Below are positions 24,801 to 32,162 of a stretch of 64,000 nt of DNA, piece after piece. The notes under the pieces are model-generated. The model was not told where the DNA came from. It searched no databases and saw only the letters and a list, made by a program, of their open reading frames with translations. Every line of letters starts with the position of its first letter. Position 1 is the stretch's first letter. Source of the stretch: Azospirillum brasilense (GTDB taxonomy: Bacteria > Pseudomonadota > Alphaproteobacteria > Azospirillales > Azospirillaceae); contig NZ_CP059449.1 in NCBI RefSeq assembly GCF_022023855.1, forward strand, positions 1,846,501-1,910,500. The letters run 5' to 3'. A program made the translations under genes and the position numbers.

Positions 24801-25300
24801 CCAACGTGCCGAACCTGCCGACGGATCTGGTGGGCGAGCGCCGCCTGATGCAGGCCAAGGCGCTGGCCGAGCTGGGCCGCGGCGACGAGGCGCTGCTGCT
24901 GCTCTCCGAGGACGACAGCAAGCCGGCCAACTCGCTGCGGGTGGACATCGCGTGGCGCGCCCAGAAGTGGGAGGCCGCGGCCTTTGCCCTGAACAAGCTG
25001 ATCGGCCCGCCGCCGCCGCCGACCCAGCCGATCAACCCGGCGACCTCGCAACTCGTCCTGAACCGCGCGGTGGCCCTGGCCTTGGCCGGGGACGGTACGA
25101 ACCTGAACCTGCTGCGCAAGGAGTTCGGCTCGGCGATGACCAACGGTCCCGACGTCGACGCCTTCCGCGTGCTGACCCGGCCGGAGCAGGCGCTGGGCCT
25201 GATCGACGTCAACACCGTGCGTTCCCGCGTCGCCGAGGTGGACGTGTTCCAGAAGTTCCTGAAGAACTACCGCGGCAAGCAGAGCGCGGCGATCAACTAG
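21881..25300 (+). CDS. Large secreted TPR protein of the motor operon
   Basis: 1139 residues. Signal peptide with cleavage near AAWAVDVPV (about residue 32). A beta-rich, AMIN-like N-terminal half (GRMVFDWPRQTGYSASVEGNTLVVRFDEPIN, repeated in variant form near 170-205 and 340-380) is interrupted by two Pro/Ala-rich linkers. From about residue 585 on there are TPR-like helical repeats. It is coupled by overlap to the upstream MotB-like gene, so a periplasmic role at the stator or rod is likely. No known motor protein is this large; function unknown. Confidence 0.8.
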   Translation: MKRMGRGRAYRRWLSGFVAATALLAAQIAVTPAAWAVDVPVRAATHKTFGRMVFDWPRQTGYSASVEGNTLVVRFDEPINAALDRTVAALPGYLSGVRIGGDGKTVTFDLKRPVTLKSFRNGNAVALDLTPAAEAPAQSQTPAQPPAPAAKAETPAAPAPARSAGRVTVSAADTPEQSRLSFTWPEGANYTLRRDGASATLLFDRNGNADLAPVARTALRNIQNVEQFLQANGALAVTFAVPQDAEIKDSKSGRSVVIDVQNPGTRAGLPTGDAASAPPPGATTTTVRPPSAAAAAPQPATPPAAARPAAAPPPAKEVAAAPAPTKPEGAKPDPAKAEPQGPTLVFDAGGPASIAVYPRAGHLYIVFDKPLPIGAGKAIGGAGTVGAIEPVPATGGSAFRTRIGALVWPKIERQGTSWKITPTSRLTGTPPFELKIDPEPDFLLGARLLVRAADAATVVTLSDPDVGDRLQVVPLPAPGNAIPESHRYADLELLPSYQGVVVRPIADAITVRPVKEGVEVTAAGGLHLSPMADAGNRPVASAQTASLPPKPSPGGASNTLTPPTDPKPVPSGRRLFDLPAWKKGDLDHYTEARQNLQLNIVNAPDSERPRAQLDLARFYLANGFGQEAIGMMDVLQEAQPDLEGWPEFRALRGAARFLAGNTDAAAEDFAHPNLANNGEAALWRAAIAADRNDWPAAQAGFKAAAPILNSYPDPILTKLATRAAEAALKTGDAPFAKRLLDRIVERGGTDAEERPDVQYLRGLYYAQTNEPERALEQLTASYNSLDRYYRAKAGLALVNLQLAEGRMSPPAAAERLAGLTFTWRGDELEMQIRQRMGEVLIAAGQYADGFNAMKETAALVADTPRAEEITREMSRIFADLYKDGAQKLPTIEALQLYDQFRELTPVGEAGDEVIRQLAERLISVDLLNRAADLLQHQVEYRLSGEDKARVGTRLASVRLLDNKPEDALRALELSNVPNLPTDLVGERRLMQAKALAELGRGDEALLLLSEDDSKPANSLRVDIAWRAQKWEAAAFALNKLIGPPPPPTQPINPATSQLVLNRAVALALAGDGTNLNLLRKEFGSAMTNGPDVDAFRVLTRPEQALGLIDVNTVRSRVAEVDVFQKFLKNYRGKQSAAIN

Positions 25301-25313
25301 GTCCTTCTCCCGA

Positions 25314-25343
25314 TTCGACCGGGACGGGAAGTCATGTTAGGGT
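25314..25343 (+). promoter_or_regulatory. Possible sigma-70 promoter of a small gene
   Basis: TTCGAC (25314-25319), an 18-base spacer and TAGGGT (25338-25343). TAGGGT also serves as the apparent -10 at cheZ, fliL and the 51-kb isocitrate dehydrogenase gene. Confidence 0.35.
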
Positions 25344-25380
25344 TTTGCATCGGAATGCATGCGTCCCAGGGGATTCGGTG

Positions 25381-25587
25381 ATGGACCGCGAATCGGAAAT
25401 CCTGTCGAAGCTGGACCAGATCATCGCTACTCAACGGATCGACGGGGAGCGTGAGCGCGCTATGGAGGGCGACCTCCGCGAGTTGAAGGGGCAGATGTCC
25501 ATCATGCTGACGTGGCTGCCATCCATGGATCAGCGTTTTTCGGCGCTGATGGCACCGGTCAATCCACCACACAAGCCTGCAGCCTGA
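25381..25587 (+). CDS. Small hypothetical protein
   Basis: 68 residues, unrecognised. Charged helical N-terminus (MDRESEILSKLDQIIATQRI) and a second helix with Met/Leu/Trp; resembles small coiled-coil proteins. AGGGG lies 10 bases before the ATG. A perfect terminator follows, which supports it as a real transcription unit behind the motor operon. Confidence 0.65.
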   Translation: MDRESEILSKLDQIIATQRIDGERERAMEGDLRELKGQMSIMLTWLPSMDQRFSALMAPVNPPHKPAA

Positions 25588-25601
25588 CCCCGCTCTTCCA
25601 C

Positions 25602-25636
25602 GAAAAAGCCCCTTTCCATCGGAAAGGGGCTTTTTC
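25602..25636. terminator. Strong bidirectional terminator
   Basis: 16-bp perfect inverted repeat GAAAAAGCCCCTTTCC/GGAAAGGGGCTTTTTC with loop ATC. T-runs on both strands serve the small plus-strand gene and the convergent kup gene. Confidence 0.95.
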
Positions 25637-25656
25637 ATTGGCGCGGCGGCAAACCC

Positions 25657-27555
25657 TCAGAGCTGTACCTGGGTGCCCAGCTCGACCACGCGGTTCGGCG
25701 GGATCTTGAAGAAGTCGGTGGCGCTGACCGCGGTGCGCGACATCACGACGAACAGCTTCTCCCGCCACTGGGCCATCTGCGGGTTGATGCGGGGGATCAG
25801 CGTCTCGCGGCCGAGGAAGAAGGAGGTCGTCATCACGTCGAACTCCAGCCCGAACGCCTTGCACAGCCGCAGCGCCTTGGGGATGTTCGGCTCCTGCGAG
25901 AAACCGTAGCGCACCGTCAGGCGGTAGAAGCCGTCGGCGAGCCCCTCCAGCACGACGCGCTCCTTGGCGGGAACGCGGGGCACGTCCTCGACCATCACGG
26001 TCAGGAAGACAATGCGCTCGTGCATCACCTGATTGTGCTTCAGGTTGTGCAGCAGGGCGATGGGCACCGTGTCGGCGCTGGAGGTCAGGAAGATCGCCGT
26101 GCCCTTCACCCGCTGGATGTCGGAGGACTTGGCGTGCCGTTTGATGAAGCCATCCAGCGGCAGGGAATCCTCGGCCAGCCGGCGGTTCAGGACGGCGCGG
26201 CCGCGGCGCCACGTCGACATCAGCCCCAGCGTTACCGCGGCGATGACCAGCGGCACCCAGCCGCCGTGCGGGATCTTCACGGCGTTGGCGAGGAACAGCG
26301 CCAAGTCGACGCTGAGGAACAGCGCGCCCAGCGCCAGACAGACGGGCAGGCTCCAGTTCCAGCGGCGATGCGCCACGACCAGCGCCAGGATGGTGGTGAT
26401 GACCATGTCGCCGGTCACCGCGATGCCGTAGGCGGTCGCCAGCCGACTGGAGGATTCGAACCAGACGACCAGACCGATGACGGCGAACAGCAGGCCCCAG
26501 TTGGCCCGCGGGATGTAGATCTGTCCGCCTTCTTCCTGCGAGGTATGGCGGATGTCCAGCCGTGGGCACAGGCCGAGCTGCACCGCCTGCCGGGTCAGTG
26601 AAAAGACGCCGGAGATCACCGCTTGGCTGGCGATCACCGCCGCGCAGGTCGACAGCAGGATCATCGGATAGAGGCCCCACTCCGGCACCAGCAGGTAGAA
26701 GGGGCTGCGCACCGCCGTGGGATCGCTCAGCAGCAGGGCGCACTGGCCGAAATAGTTCAGCAGCAGCGCGGGCAGCACCACGGCCAGCCAAGCCACCTTG
26801 ATGGGGCGGCGGCCGAAATGGCCCATGTCGGCGTAGAGTGCCTCGCCCCCGGTGACGGCCAGAACGACGGCGCCCAGCACCAGGAAGCCGATCCAGCCGT
26901 TCGAGGCGAAGAAATGAACGGCGTGGCGCGGGTCGAGCGCGGCCAGGACCTGCGGTTCCTTGACCAGCTCGATCAGGCCGAGCAGGCCTAGCGTGGCGAA
27001 CCACGCGACCATGATCGGGCCGAACAGCCGGCCGACCTTCTCGGTGCCGCGGCTCTGGATTCCAAACAGGGCGATCAGGATGCCCACGGTCACCGGCACC
27101 ACGACCCGCTCCAGCGCCGGCTGCGCCACCTCCAGCCCCTCCACCGCGGAGAGGACGGAGATGGCCGGGGTGATCATGCCGTCGCCGTAGAACAGGGCGG
27201 CGCCGAACAGGCCCATCGCCATCAGGCCGGACAGCCGCCCGGTGGAATCCGGCCGGCTGTTGGTCGCCAGCGCCAGCAGGGCCAGGATGCCGCCCTCGCC
27301 CTTGTTGTCGGCGCGCATGACGAACAGCACGTATTTCACCGTGACCACGAGCACCAGCGCCCAGAAGACCATGGACATGATGCCCAGGATGTTCTGCGGC
27401 GTCAGGGCGAGCCCATGCTCCGGCGAGAAGCATTCGCGCAGCGTGTAGAGCGGGCTGGTGCCGATGTCGCCGTAAACGACGCCAAGCGCACCGAGGGTGA
27501 GCGCGGCCAGCCTGCCCTTGTCGGGTGCCGCGGCTTTCAGGGTCGTGTCTGACAT
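25657..27555 (-). CDS. kup: Kup potassium transporter
   Basis: 632 residues, usual for KUP/HAK/KT proteins. The N-terminal signature GALGVVYGDIGTSPLYTLRE opens a set of about 12 transmembrane helices, with YGDGMITPAISVLSAVEGLE and GGEALYADMGHFGRRPIKVAW in the core. The C-terminal quarter is the cytosolic domain. It imports K+ with protons. It is downstream of fliP in the same direction, but a 200-base gap suggests its own promoter (TAGTAT lies about 125 bases upstream). Confidence 0.97.
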   Translation of the reverse strand: MSDTTLKAAAPDKGRLAALTLGALGVVYGDIGTSPLYTLRECFSPEHGLALTPQNILGIMSMVFWALVLVVTVKYVLFVMRADNKGEGGILALLALATNSRPDSTGRLSGLMAMGLFGAALFYGDGMITPAISVLSAVEGLEVAQPALERVVVPVTVGILIALFGIQSRGTEKVGRLFGPIMVAWFATLGLLGLIELVKEPQVLAALDPRHAVHFFASNGWIGFLVLGAVVLAVTGGEALYADMGHFGRRPIKVAWLAVVLPALLLNYFGQCALLLSDPTAVRSPFYLLVPEWGLYPMILLSTCAAVIASQAVISGVFSLTRQAVQLGLCPRLDIRHTSQEEGGQIYIPRANWGLLFAVIGLVVWFESSSRLATAYGIAVTGDMVITTILALVVAHRRWNWSLPVCLALGALFLSVDLALFLANAVKIPHGGWVPLVIAAVTLGLMSTWRRGRAVLNRRLAEDSLPLDGFIKRHAKSSDIQRVKGTAIFLTSSADTVPIALLHNLKHNQVMHERIVFLTVMVEDVPRVPAKERVVLEGLADGFYRLTVRYGFSQEPNIPKALRLCKAFGLEFDVMTTSFFLGRETLIPRINPQMAQWREKLFVVMSRTAVSATDFFKIPPNRVVELGTQVQL

Positions 27556-27755
27556 GTGGGACGTGGAGGGGGTCCGTTGGGAGTCCGAGCGGGGGACGAA
27601 GAAGCCACAAGCTGCGGGTACGGCGGCGGTCGGTGCGCTCGCGCGGGCCGATCCTCTTACGCTCTTCCCGGATCCAATACTAGCGCAAGCCGATGCGCCC
27701 GTCCGCAGGCGGTTTCACCTGCGACGATCTGTGCCGGAGGCCGTGGCCACCCTGT

Positions 27756-28511
27756 TCAGAGCGTGCCGAAGCTGCGCGCCAGCGATCCGGCGATCAGGTA
27801 CCAGCCGTCCACCAGCACGAAGAAGATGATCTTGAACGGAATCGCCACCATGGTCGGCGGCAGCATCATCATGCCCATCGACATCAGGATCGACGACACC
27901 ACCATGTCGATGATCAGGAAGGGCAGGAACAGCAGGAAGCCGATCTCGAAGGCCCGCTTGATCTCCGAGATCATGAAGGCGGGAACCAGCACGTGCAGCG
28001 GGGTCTGCTCAGCGTCCGCCACGTTCTCGATGCGCGCCATGTCCATGAACAGGCGCAGGTCCTTCTCGCTGGTGTGTTTCAGCATGAACTCGCGCAACGG
28101 GGCGACCGTGCGGCGGAACGCCTCCGTCTCGTCGATGTCCTGGTTGATCAGGGGCTGGATGCCCTGGTTGTAGGAACGCTCGAACACCGGGGCCATGACG
28201 AAGAAGGTCAGGAAGACCGCCAGCGACATCAGCACCGTGTTCGGCGGCACCTGCTGGATGCCCAGCGCCGAGCGCAGGAAGGACAGGACGATGACGATGC
28301 GGGTGAAGGCCGTCATCATGATCAGGATCGACGGCGCCAGCGACAGCACGGTGATCAGCGCGACCATCTGGACGATGCGCCCGGTGGTCGATCCCCCGGC
28401 GTCGCCCAGGTCGAAGGTCATGCTCTGCGCCAATGCCGGCCCGGCGGCCAGCGCCCCGGCCACCCCGAGCGCCAGCGCCAGCAGGCCGGCGAACACCAGC
28501 CGTCCCGCCAT
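27756..28511 (-). CDS. fliP: Flagellar export gate protein FliP
   Basis: 251 residues from ATG 28511. Cleavable signal peptide (VFAGLLALALGVAGALAAGPALAQS), then the FliP core IVQMVALITVLSLAPSILIMMTAFTRIVIVLSFLRSALG, PPNTVLMSLAVFLTFFVMAP and the C-terminal LLFLPFLIIDMVVSSILMSMGMMMLPP. It forms the export gate with FliQ and FliR. It starts 15 bases after the fliO stop, in an operon with fliO, a helical gene and flhX. Confidence 0.97.
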   Translation of the reverse strand: MAGRLVFAGLLALALGVAGALAAGPALAQSMTFDLGDAGGSTTGRIVQMVALITVLSLAPSILIMMTAFTRIVIVLSFLRSALGIQQVPPNTVLMSLAVFLTFFVMAPVFERSYNQGIQPLINQDIDETEAFRRTVAPLREFMLKHTSEKDLRLFMDMARIENVADAEQTPLHVLVPAFMISEIKRAFEIGFLLFLPFLIIDMVVSSILMSMGMMMLPPTMVAIPFKIIFFVLVDGWYLIAGSLARSFGTL

Positions 28512-28525
28512 GCCCGTGCCGGACC

Positions 28526-28891
28526 TCACGACCGGTCCCCGGCGCGCGGCAGGGCGGTGGACAACGGAGCGGTGGACGGCGGAGCAGCGGACGTCGGAGC
28601 TGAGGCTTCGGCCAACGCACCCGGGAAACCGCCGCGCGGCGTCTGGTCGACCACCTGGTCGCCGAAGGCGCTCAGCAGCAGCAGATGCTCGCGGTCGTCG
28701 CGGCGGACCAGCACCAGACGGCGCTTGCCGTCGAGCGGCAGCACCTCGACGACGCCCAGCCGACGCTGGCGCCCCGACGTGGCGGTCATGCCGCCGAAAC
28801 CGATGCGGCGCATCACCCAGGCCACCAGCACGATCAGCGCGATGACGAAGGCGAGGGCGAGAACGAATTGGATGTACTGGTCGAGGCCCAT
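28526..28891 (-). CDS. fliO: Flagellar export accessory protein FliO
   Basis: 121 residues. One N-terminal transmembrane helix (YIQFVLALAFVIALIVLVAWVMRR) followed by the FliO domain (RQRRLGVVEVLPLDGKRRLVLVRRDDREHLLLL) and an Ala/Pro/Ser tail. FliO helps assemble the FliP ring. Its position before fliP is usual. Confidence 0.9.
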   Translation of the reverse strand: MGLDQYIQFVLALAFVIALIVLVAWVMRRIGFGGMTATSGRQRRLGVVEVLPLDGKRRLVLVRRDDREHLLLLSAFGDQVVDQTPRGGFPGALAEASAPTSAAPPSTAPLSTALPRAGDRS

Positions 28892-28908
28892 GGATCAGGT
28901 CAGCTCTG

Positions 28909-29277
28909 TCAGGACGGCGTGGCCGGCGGGTCGGACGGGAGGTCGGCGGGCGCGGCGGAGGTGCCGCGGCCATAGGCGGCGCTGGCACGCTGGCGCGCCG
29001 AGTGGGGATCGTGACGCCCTTCGGCGGCGGCGGCCAGCGTTTCCCTTTGGCGGGTCAGCGCCGCCGCGACGGCGTCGAGCGCCGGGAGAAGGCCTTCCAG
29101 GGCGGCGGCCAGCTCGGTGTCGCCGCCGGCGGACCGCGCCTCGGCGCACAGGGTGGCGACACGGGTGTCGAGCCCGGTGAGGTCCGCCGTCAGTCCGGCC
29201 TCCATCTGGTCGCGGGTCTCCTCCAGCGCCGCGGCCAAAGCCTGGATGTCCCGGCGGAGTGTCGCTGTGTCTGTCAC
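28909..29277 (-). CDS. Helical hypothetical protein of the fliOP operon
   Basis: 122 residues, unrecognised. Predicted all-helical, Ala/Leu/Glu-rich coiled coil (LRRDIQALAAALEETRDQMEAGL) with a charged tail. It overlaps flhX by 4 bases and precedes fliO by 17. Position suggests an export or assembly accessory factor. Confidence 0.65.
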   Translation of the reverse strand: MTDTATLRRDIQALAAALEETRDQMEAGLTADLTGLDTRVATLCAEARSAGGDTELAAALEGLLPALDAVAAALTRQRETLAAAAEGRHDPHSARQRASAAYGRGTSAAPADLPSDPPATPS

Positions 29278-29600
29278 GGAGCCTCTCCGGTGGCCGGTTC
29301 CGCAGGAGGCGGCAGCGTGCCGTTGGCGCGGTAGACGTAGGCGAGGATCTCGGCCACGGCGGCGATGGCCTCGATGGGGATTTCCGAGTCGATGTCCACC
29401 GCCGACAGGATCTGCACGAGGTCGGCGTCCTCGCGCACCTTCACGCCGTTGGCGAAGGCCAGTTCCAGGATCTGTTCGGCCACATGGCCCTTGCCGGTGG
29501 CGACCACGCGGGGCAGGGACTGGTCGCCCAGCTCATACTTCAGCGCGACCGCGACGGGCCGGTTGGGAAGGGGGCGGTGGTTGGGAGTCGGCTCGGACAA
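29274..29600 (-). CDS. FlhX, stand-alone FlhB cytoplasmic-domain-like protein
   Basis: 108 residues resembling the C-terminal cytoplasmic half of FlhB: RPVAVALKYELGDQSLPRVVATGKGHVAEQILELA, then VKVREDADLVQILSAVDIDSEIPIEAIAAVAEILAYVYR. The autocleavage motif NPTH is absent (LPNRPVAVALKY here against NPTHFAVALKY in full FlhB at 32.2 kb). Family members can substitute for the cleaved FlhB C-terminal domain in export. It starts the flhX-hyp-fliO-fliP operon. Confidence 0.88.
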   Translation of the reverse strand: MSEPTPNHRPLPNRPVAVALKYELGDQSLPRVVATGKGHVAEQILELAFANGVKVREDADLVQILSAVDIDSEIPIEAIAAVAEILAYVYRANGTLPPPAEPATGEAP

Positions 29601-29635
29601 GGGGCTCCTGCCGGATGGCCTGTGTCGATGGGCGC

Positions 29636-29667
29636 ATCCTGGCGGAACATGCTTAACGAAGCATGAA
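29636..29667 (-). promoter_or_regulatory. CtrA-type promoter of flhX-fliO-fliP
   Basis: The minus strand reads TTCA-TGCTTCG-TTAAG starting at 29667, one mismatch from TTAA-N7-TTAA. CAGGAT at 29641-29636 begins 15 bases after the second half-site, as at cheZ. It is 36 bases upstream of the flhX ATG. Confidence 0.55.
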
Positions 29668-29712
29668 GCTCAAGCGCGACGGGTTAAGAACGGAGCGATG
29701 CCGTGGGCTGGA

Positions 29713-29744
29713 TTCATCTTTGATTAACTGAAACGGCGGAAGAT
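29713..29744 (+). promoter_or_regulatory. CtrA-type promoter of flgB operon
   Basis: TTCA-TCTTTGA-TTAAC at 29713-29728, one mismatch from TTAA-N7-TTAA. GAAGAT at 29739-29744 begins 15 bases after TTAA and is a poor -10. GATTC (a GANTC methylation site) at 29711-29715 overlaps the box. Confidence 0.5.
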
Positions 29745-29826
29745 CGGAATGCTGTGATGCATCCCGCCCGCCTTGGTGCGCGCCTTCGCGCGTCCGGGCG
29801 GCAGGCCCTCAGACCGGAACCCGGCG

Positions 29827-30231
29827 ATGAATCTCGAAAACCTCGGCCTCTTCAAGCTGATGTCGCGCAAGATGGGCTGGCTGACCGAACGCCAGAACGT
29901 GATCGCGCAGAACATTGCGAACGCCGACACGCCGGATTACAAGGGCCGCGACCTGAAGCCCTTCACCTTCCGCGACGCCTTGTCCGACAGCCGCCGCCTC
30001 CAGCCCAACGCGACCAACGCCTCGCACCTCCAGGGGACGCGTGGCACGGGCGGGCTGAACCAGGAGCAGCGCCAGCGCAATCCCTACGAGACGGCGCCGG
30101 ACGGCAACAACGTGGTCCTGGAAGAGCAGATGCTGAAGCAGGGCCAGACCGGCATGGACTTTCAGACGATCACGAACCTCTACAAGAAGCAGGTCAACCT
30201 GATCCGGTCCTCCATCCGCAGCGGCGGTTAA
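29827..30231 (+). CDS. flgB: Flagellar proximal rod protein FlgB
   Basis: 134 residues from ATG 29827. The rod signature QNVIAQNIANADTPDYKGRDLKPFTF is followed by the C-terminal NNVVLEEQMLKQGQTGMDFQTITNLYKKQVNLIRSSI. It is first of a long operon running through flgC, fliE, fliQ, fliR and flhB to cckA. Confidence 0.96.
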   Translation: MNLENLGLFKLMSRKMGWLTERQNVIAQNIANADTPDYKGRDLKPFTFRDALSDSRRLQPNATNASHLQGTRGTGGLNQEQRQRNPYETAPDGNNVVLEEQMLKQGQTGMDFQTITNLYKKQVNLIRSSIRSGG

Positions 30232-30265
30232 GGAGCGGCGGGGTTCAGGGAGAAGGAGGCGGAAC

Positions 30266-30676
30266 ATGGATCTCTACACGTCGATGGCGGTGTCCGCGTC
30301 CGGCATGAAGGCGCAGGGCACGCGCCTGAAGACCATCGCGGAAAATCTGGCCAACGCCAACACCACGGCGGAAACGCCGGGCGATCTGCCCTACCGGCGC
30401 AAGGTCGTGATGTTCCAGAACGCCCTGGACCGCCAGATGGGAGTCGATCTGGTCCGCGTCGCCAAGATCGACGTCGACAAGAAGGACTTCGAGCGGCGCT
30501 ACGACCCCTCGCACCCCTCTGCGGATGCCGACGGCTACGTGCTGCTGCCCAACGTCAATTCGGTGGTCGAGGCGATGGACATGCGCGAGGCGCAGCGCTC
30601 CTACGAGGCCAACCTGTCGGCGGTGGACAGCGCCCGCCAAATGCTGACGCGCACCATCGACATTCTCCGCGCCTGA
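30266..30676 (+). CDS. flgC: Flagellar proximal rod protein FlgC
   Basis: 136 residues. The N-terminus carries MAVSASGMKAQGTRLKTIAENLANANTT, the middle PYRRKVVMFQNA, and the C-terminus VEAMDMREAQRSYEANLSAVDSARQMLTRTIDIL. Standard size and order after flgB, 35 bases upstream. Confidence 0.97.
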   Translation: MDLYTSMAVSASGMKAQGTRLKTIAENLANANTTAETPGDLPYRRKVVMFQNALDRQMGVDLVRVAKIDVDKKDFERRYDPSHPSADADGYVLLPNVNSVVEAMDMREAQRSYEANLSAVDSARQMLTRTIDILRA

Positions 30677-30714
30677 CGCCGCGACGCTTTTTCTGAAGGA
30701 AGGACGCACGTCCC

Positions 30715-31014
30715 ATGGTCAACCCGATCAACGCCGCCGCGGCCTACGCGAACACGGCCGCCTCCACGACCGGGCCGGGCATGGCCCCGCGCAACGGCGT
30801 CAGCTTCGGCGACGTTCTGGAGCAGACCGCCAAGGAGGTCATCGGCGACCTGAAGCAGGGCGAGACGATGACCGCCCGGGCCGCCGTCGGGCAGGCCGAC
30901 CTGACCGACGTCGTCCAGGCCGTCACCAACGCCGAGGTGACGCTGCAGACCGTCACCGCCGTGCGCGACAAGGTGCTGTCGGCCTATCAGGAAATCCTGC
31001 GCATGCCGATCTGA
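30715..31014 (+). CDS. fliE: Flagellar hook-basal body protein FliE
   Basis: 99 residues. Small helical protein with the C-terminal FliE motif ARAAVGQADLTDVVQAVTNAEVTLQTVTAVRDKVLSAYQEILRMPI. It links the MS ring to the rod. AAGGAAGGA lies before the start. Confidence 0.95.
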   Translation: MVNPINAAAAYANTAASTTGPGMAPRNGVSFGDVLEQTAKEVIGDLKQGETMTARAAVGQADLTDVVQAVTNAEVTLQTVTAVRDKVLSAYQEILRMPI

Positions 31015-31059
31015 CGGCGGCTTGCCGACCCTGAGCAGAAGCGCCCCGAGCCAAGCATC

Positions 31060-31380
31060 ATGAGCGAAACCGACGTCATCGAGATCTGCCGCACCTCCAT
31101 CGTCACGCTGGTGTTCGTGGTGGCGCCGGTGCTGGTCGCCATGATGGTGGTCGGCACGGTGATTTCAGTGTTCCAGGCGGTCACCCAGATCAGCGAGCAG
31201 ACGCTGGCCATGGTGCCGAAGGTCCTTCTGGTCTTCGGCCTGTCGATCCTGCTGATGCCCTTCATGCTGGGCGAGTTGCGGTCCTTTTTCGAGCATGAGG
31301 TCGCCGACCGCATCGTCGCCATCGGCACCGGCGCCAACAGCGTCCCCAACGCCGGAAATCTGCCCGGCGGCGGCGGATGA
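31060..31380 (+). CDS. fliQ: Flagellar export gate protein FliQ
   Basis: 106 residues with two transmembrane helices (IVTLVFVVAPVLVAMMVVGTVISVFQAVTQI, then LAMVPKVLLVFGLSILLMPFML). A short Gly-rich tail follows. The stop overlaps the fliR start by 4 bases. Confidence 0.96.
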   Translation: MSETDVIEICRTSIVTLVFVVAPVLVAMMVVGTVISVFQAVTQISEQTLAMVPKVLLVFGLSILLMPFMLGELRSFFEHEVADRIVAIGTGANSVPNAGNLPGGGG

Positions 31381-32147
31381 ACCTGCTTCAGCAGTTTCTG
31401 GGCGATCAGATCTTCCTCTGTTTGCTGGTCTTCGCGCGCGTCGGGACGGCCTTCAGCATCATGCCGACCATCGGCGACGCCTTCGTCTCCACCCGCACGC
31501 GCCTTCTCTTTTCCGTCGCGGTCAGCGTTCTGGTGGCGCCGGTGCTGGGCGACCGCATGCCGCCGATGCCCGACAACATCTTCCGCCTGTTCGTGCTGAT
31601 CGCCGGGGAGGTGACCGTCGGCATCTTCATGGGCACCGTCGCCCGCCTGCTGATGGGCGCGCTGGAGGTGGCCGGGACGATCATCGCGCTTCAGTCCGGC
31701 CTGTCGAACGCCCAGATGTTCAACCCGGCCATGGCGTCTCAGGGATCGCTGCCCGGCGCCCTGATGGGGTGGCTCGGGCTGCTGCTGATCTTCATCACCA
31801 ACCTTCATCATCTGCTCATTATGGCGGTGGTGGACAGCTATTCCACTTTCGCTCCGGGGGCTCCGATCCCCATCGACGACATGGCGAACGTGGTCGGGCA
31901 ACTGGTCGGCAAGTCATTCGTGCTCGGCGTGCAGATGTCGGCGCCGTTCCTGATCTCGGGCATGCTGTTCGCGCTGGCGCTGGGTCTGCTGAACAAGCTG
32001 GCGCCGCAGATTCAGGTGTTCTTCCTGTTCACCTCGCTGCAGGTCGCGCTGGGGCTGTTCATGTTCGCCCTGACGCTGGCCGCGATGATGATGTTCTGGC
32101 TGACCCATTTCGAGGCCGCCTTCGTCGATTTCCTGAGACCGGGCTGA
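31377..32147 (+). CDS. fliR: Flagellar export gate protein FliR
   Basis: 256 residues, hydrophobic, about six transmembrane helices. Family features include FARVGTAFSIMPTIGDAFVSTRTRLLFSVAVSVLV and LQSGLSNAQMFNPAMASQGS. It forms the export gate with FliP and FliQ. flhB begins 15 bases later. Confidence 0.96.
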   Translation: MNLLQQFLGDQIFLCLLVFARVGTAFSIMPTIGDAFVSTRTRLLFSVAVSVLVAPVLGDRMPPMPDNIFRLFVLIAGEVTVGIFMGTVARLLMGALEVAGTIIALQSGLSNAQMFNPAMASQGSLPGALMGWLGLLLIFITNLHHLLIMAVVDSYSTFAPGAPIPIDDMANVVGQLVGKSFVLGVQMSAPFLISGMLFALALGLLNKLAPQIQVFFLFTSLQVALGLFMFALTLAAMMMFWLTHFEAAFVDFLRPG

Positions 32148-32162
32148 GCGGGGAGAGATCCG

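Noticed and set aside
21731-25051. A 1106-codon open frame on the minus strand opposite the TPR gene
   Set aside because: Shadow of the plus-strand gene in a GC-rich genome. Its translation is low-complexity Gly/Arg/Leu/Val without recognisable domains, while the plus-strand gene has a signal peptide and TPRs. The same applies to long antisense frames at 8579-10945, 14180-17020, 37933-40257 and 33200-35743.
25559-27610. 683-codon frame overlapping kup on the same strand
   Set aside because: Out-of-frame shadow; the other frame encodes full-length Kup with all signature motifs.
30039-30055. TGGCACGGGCGGGCTG inside flgB as a sigma-54 site
   Set aside because: It lies within coding sequence, has a poor -12 element, and no gene starts at a suitable distance.
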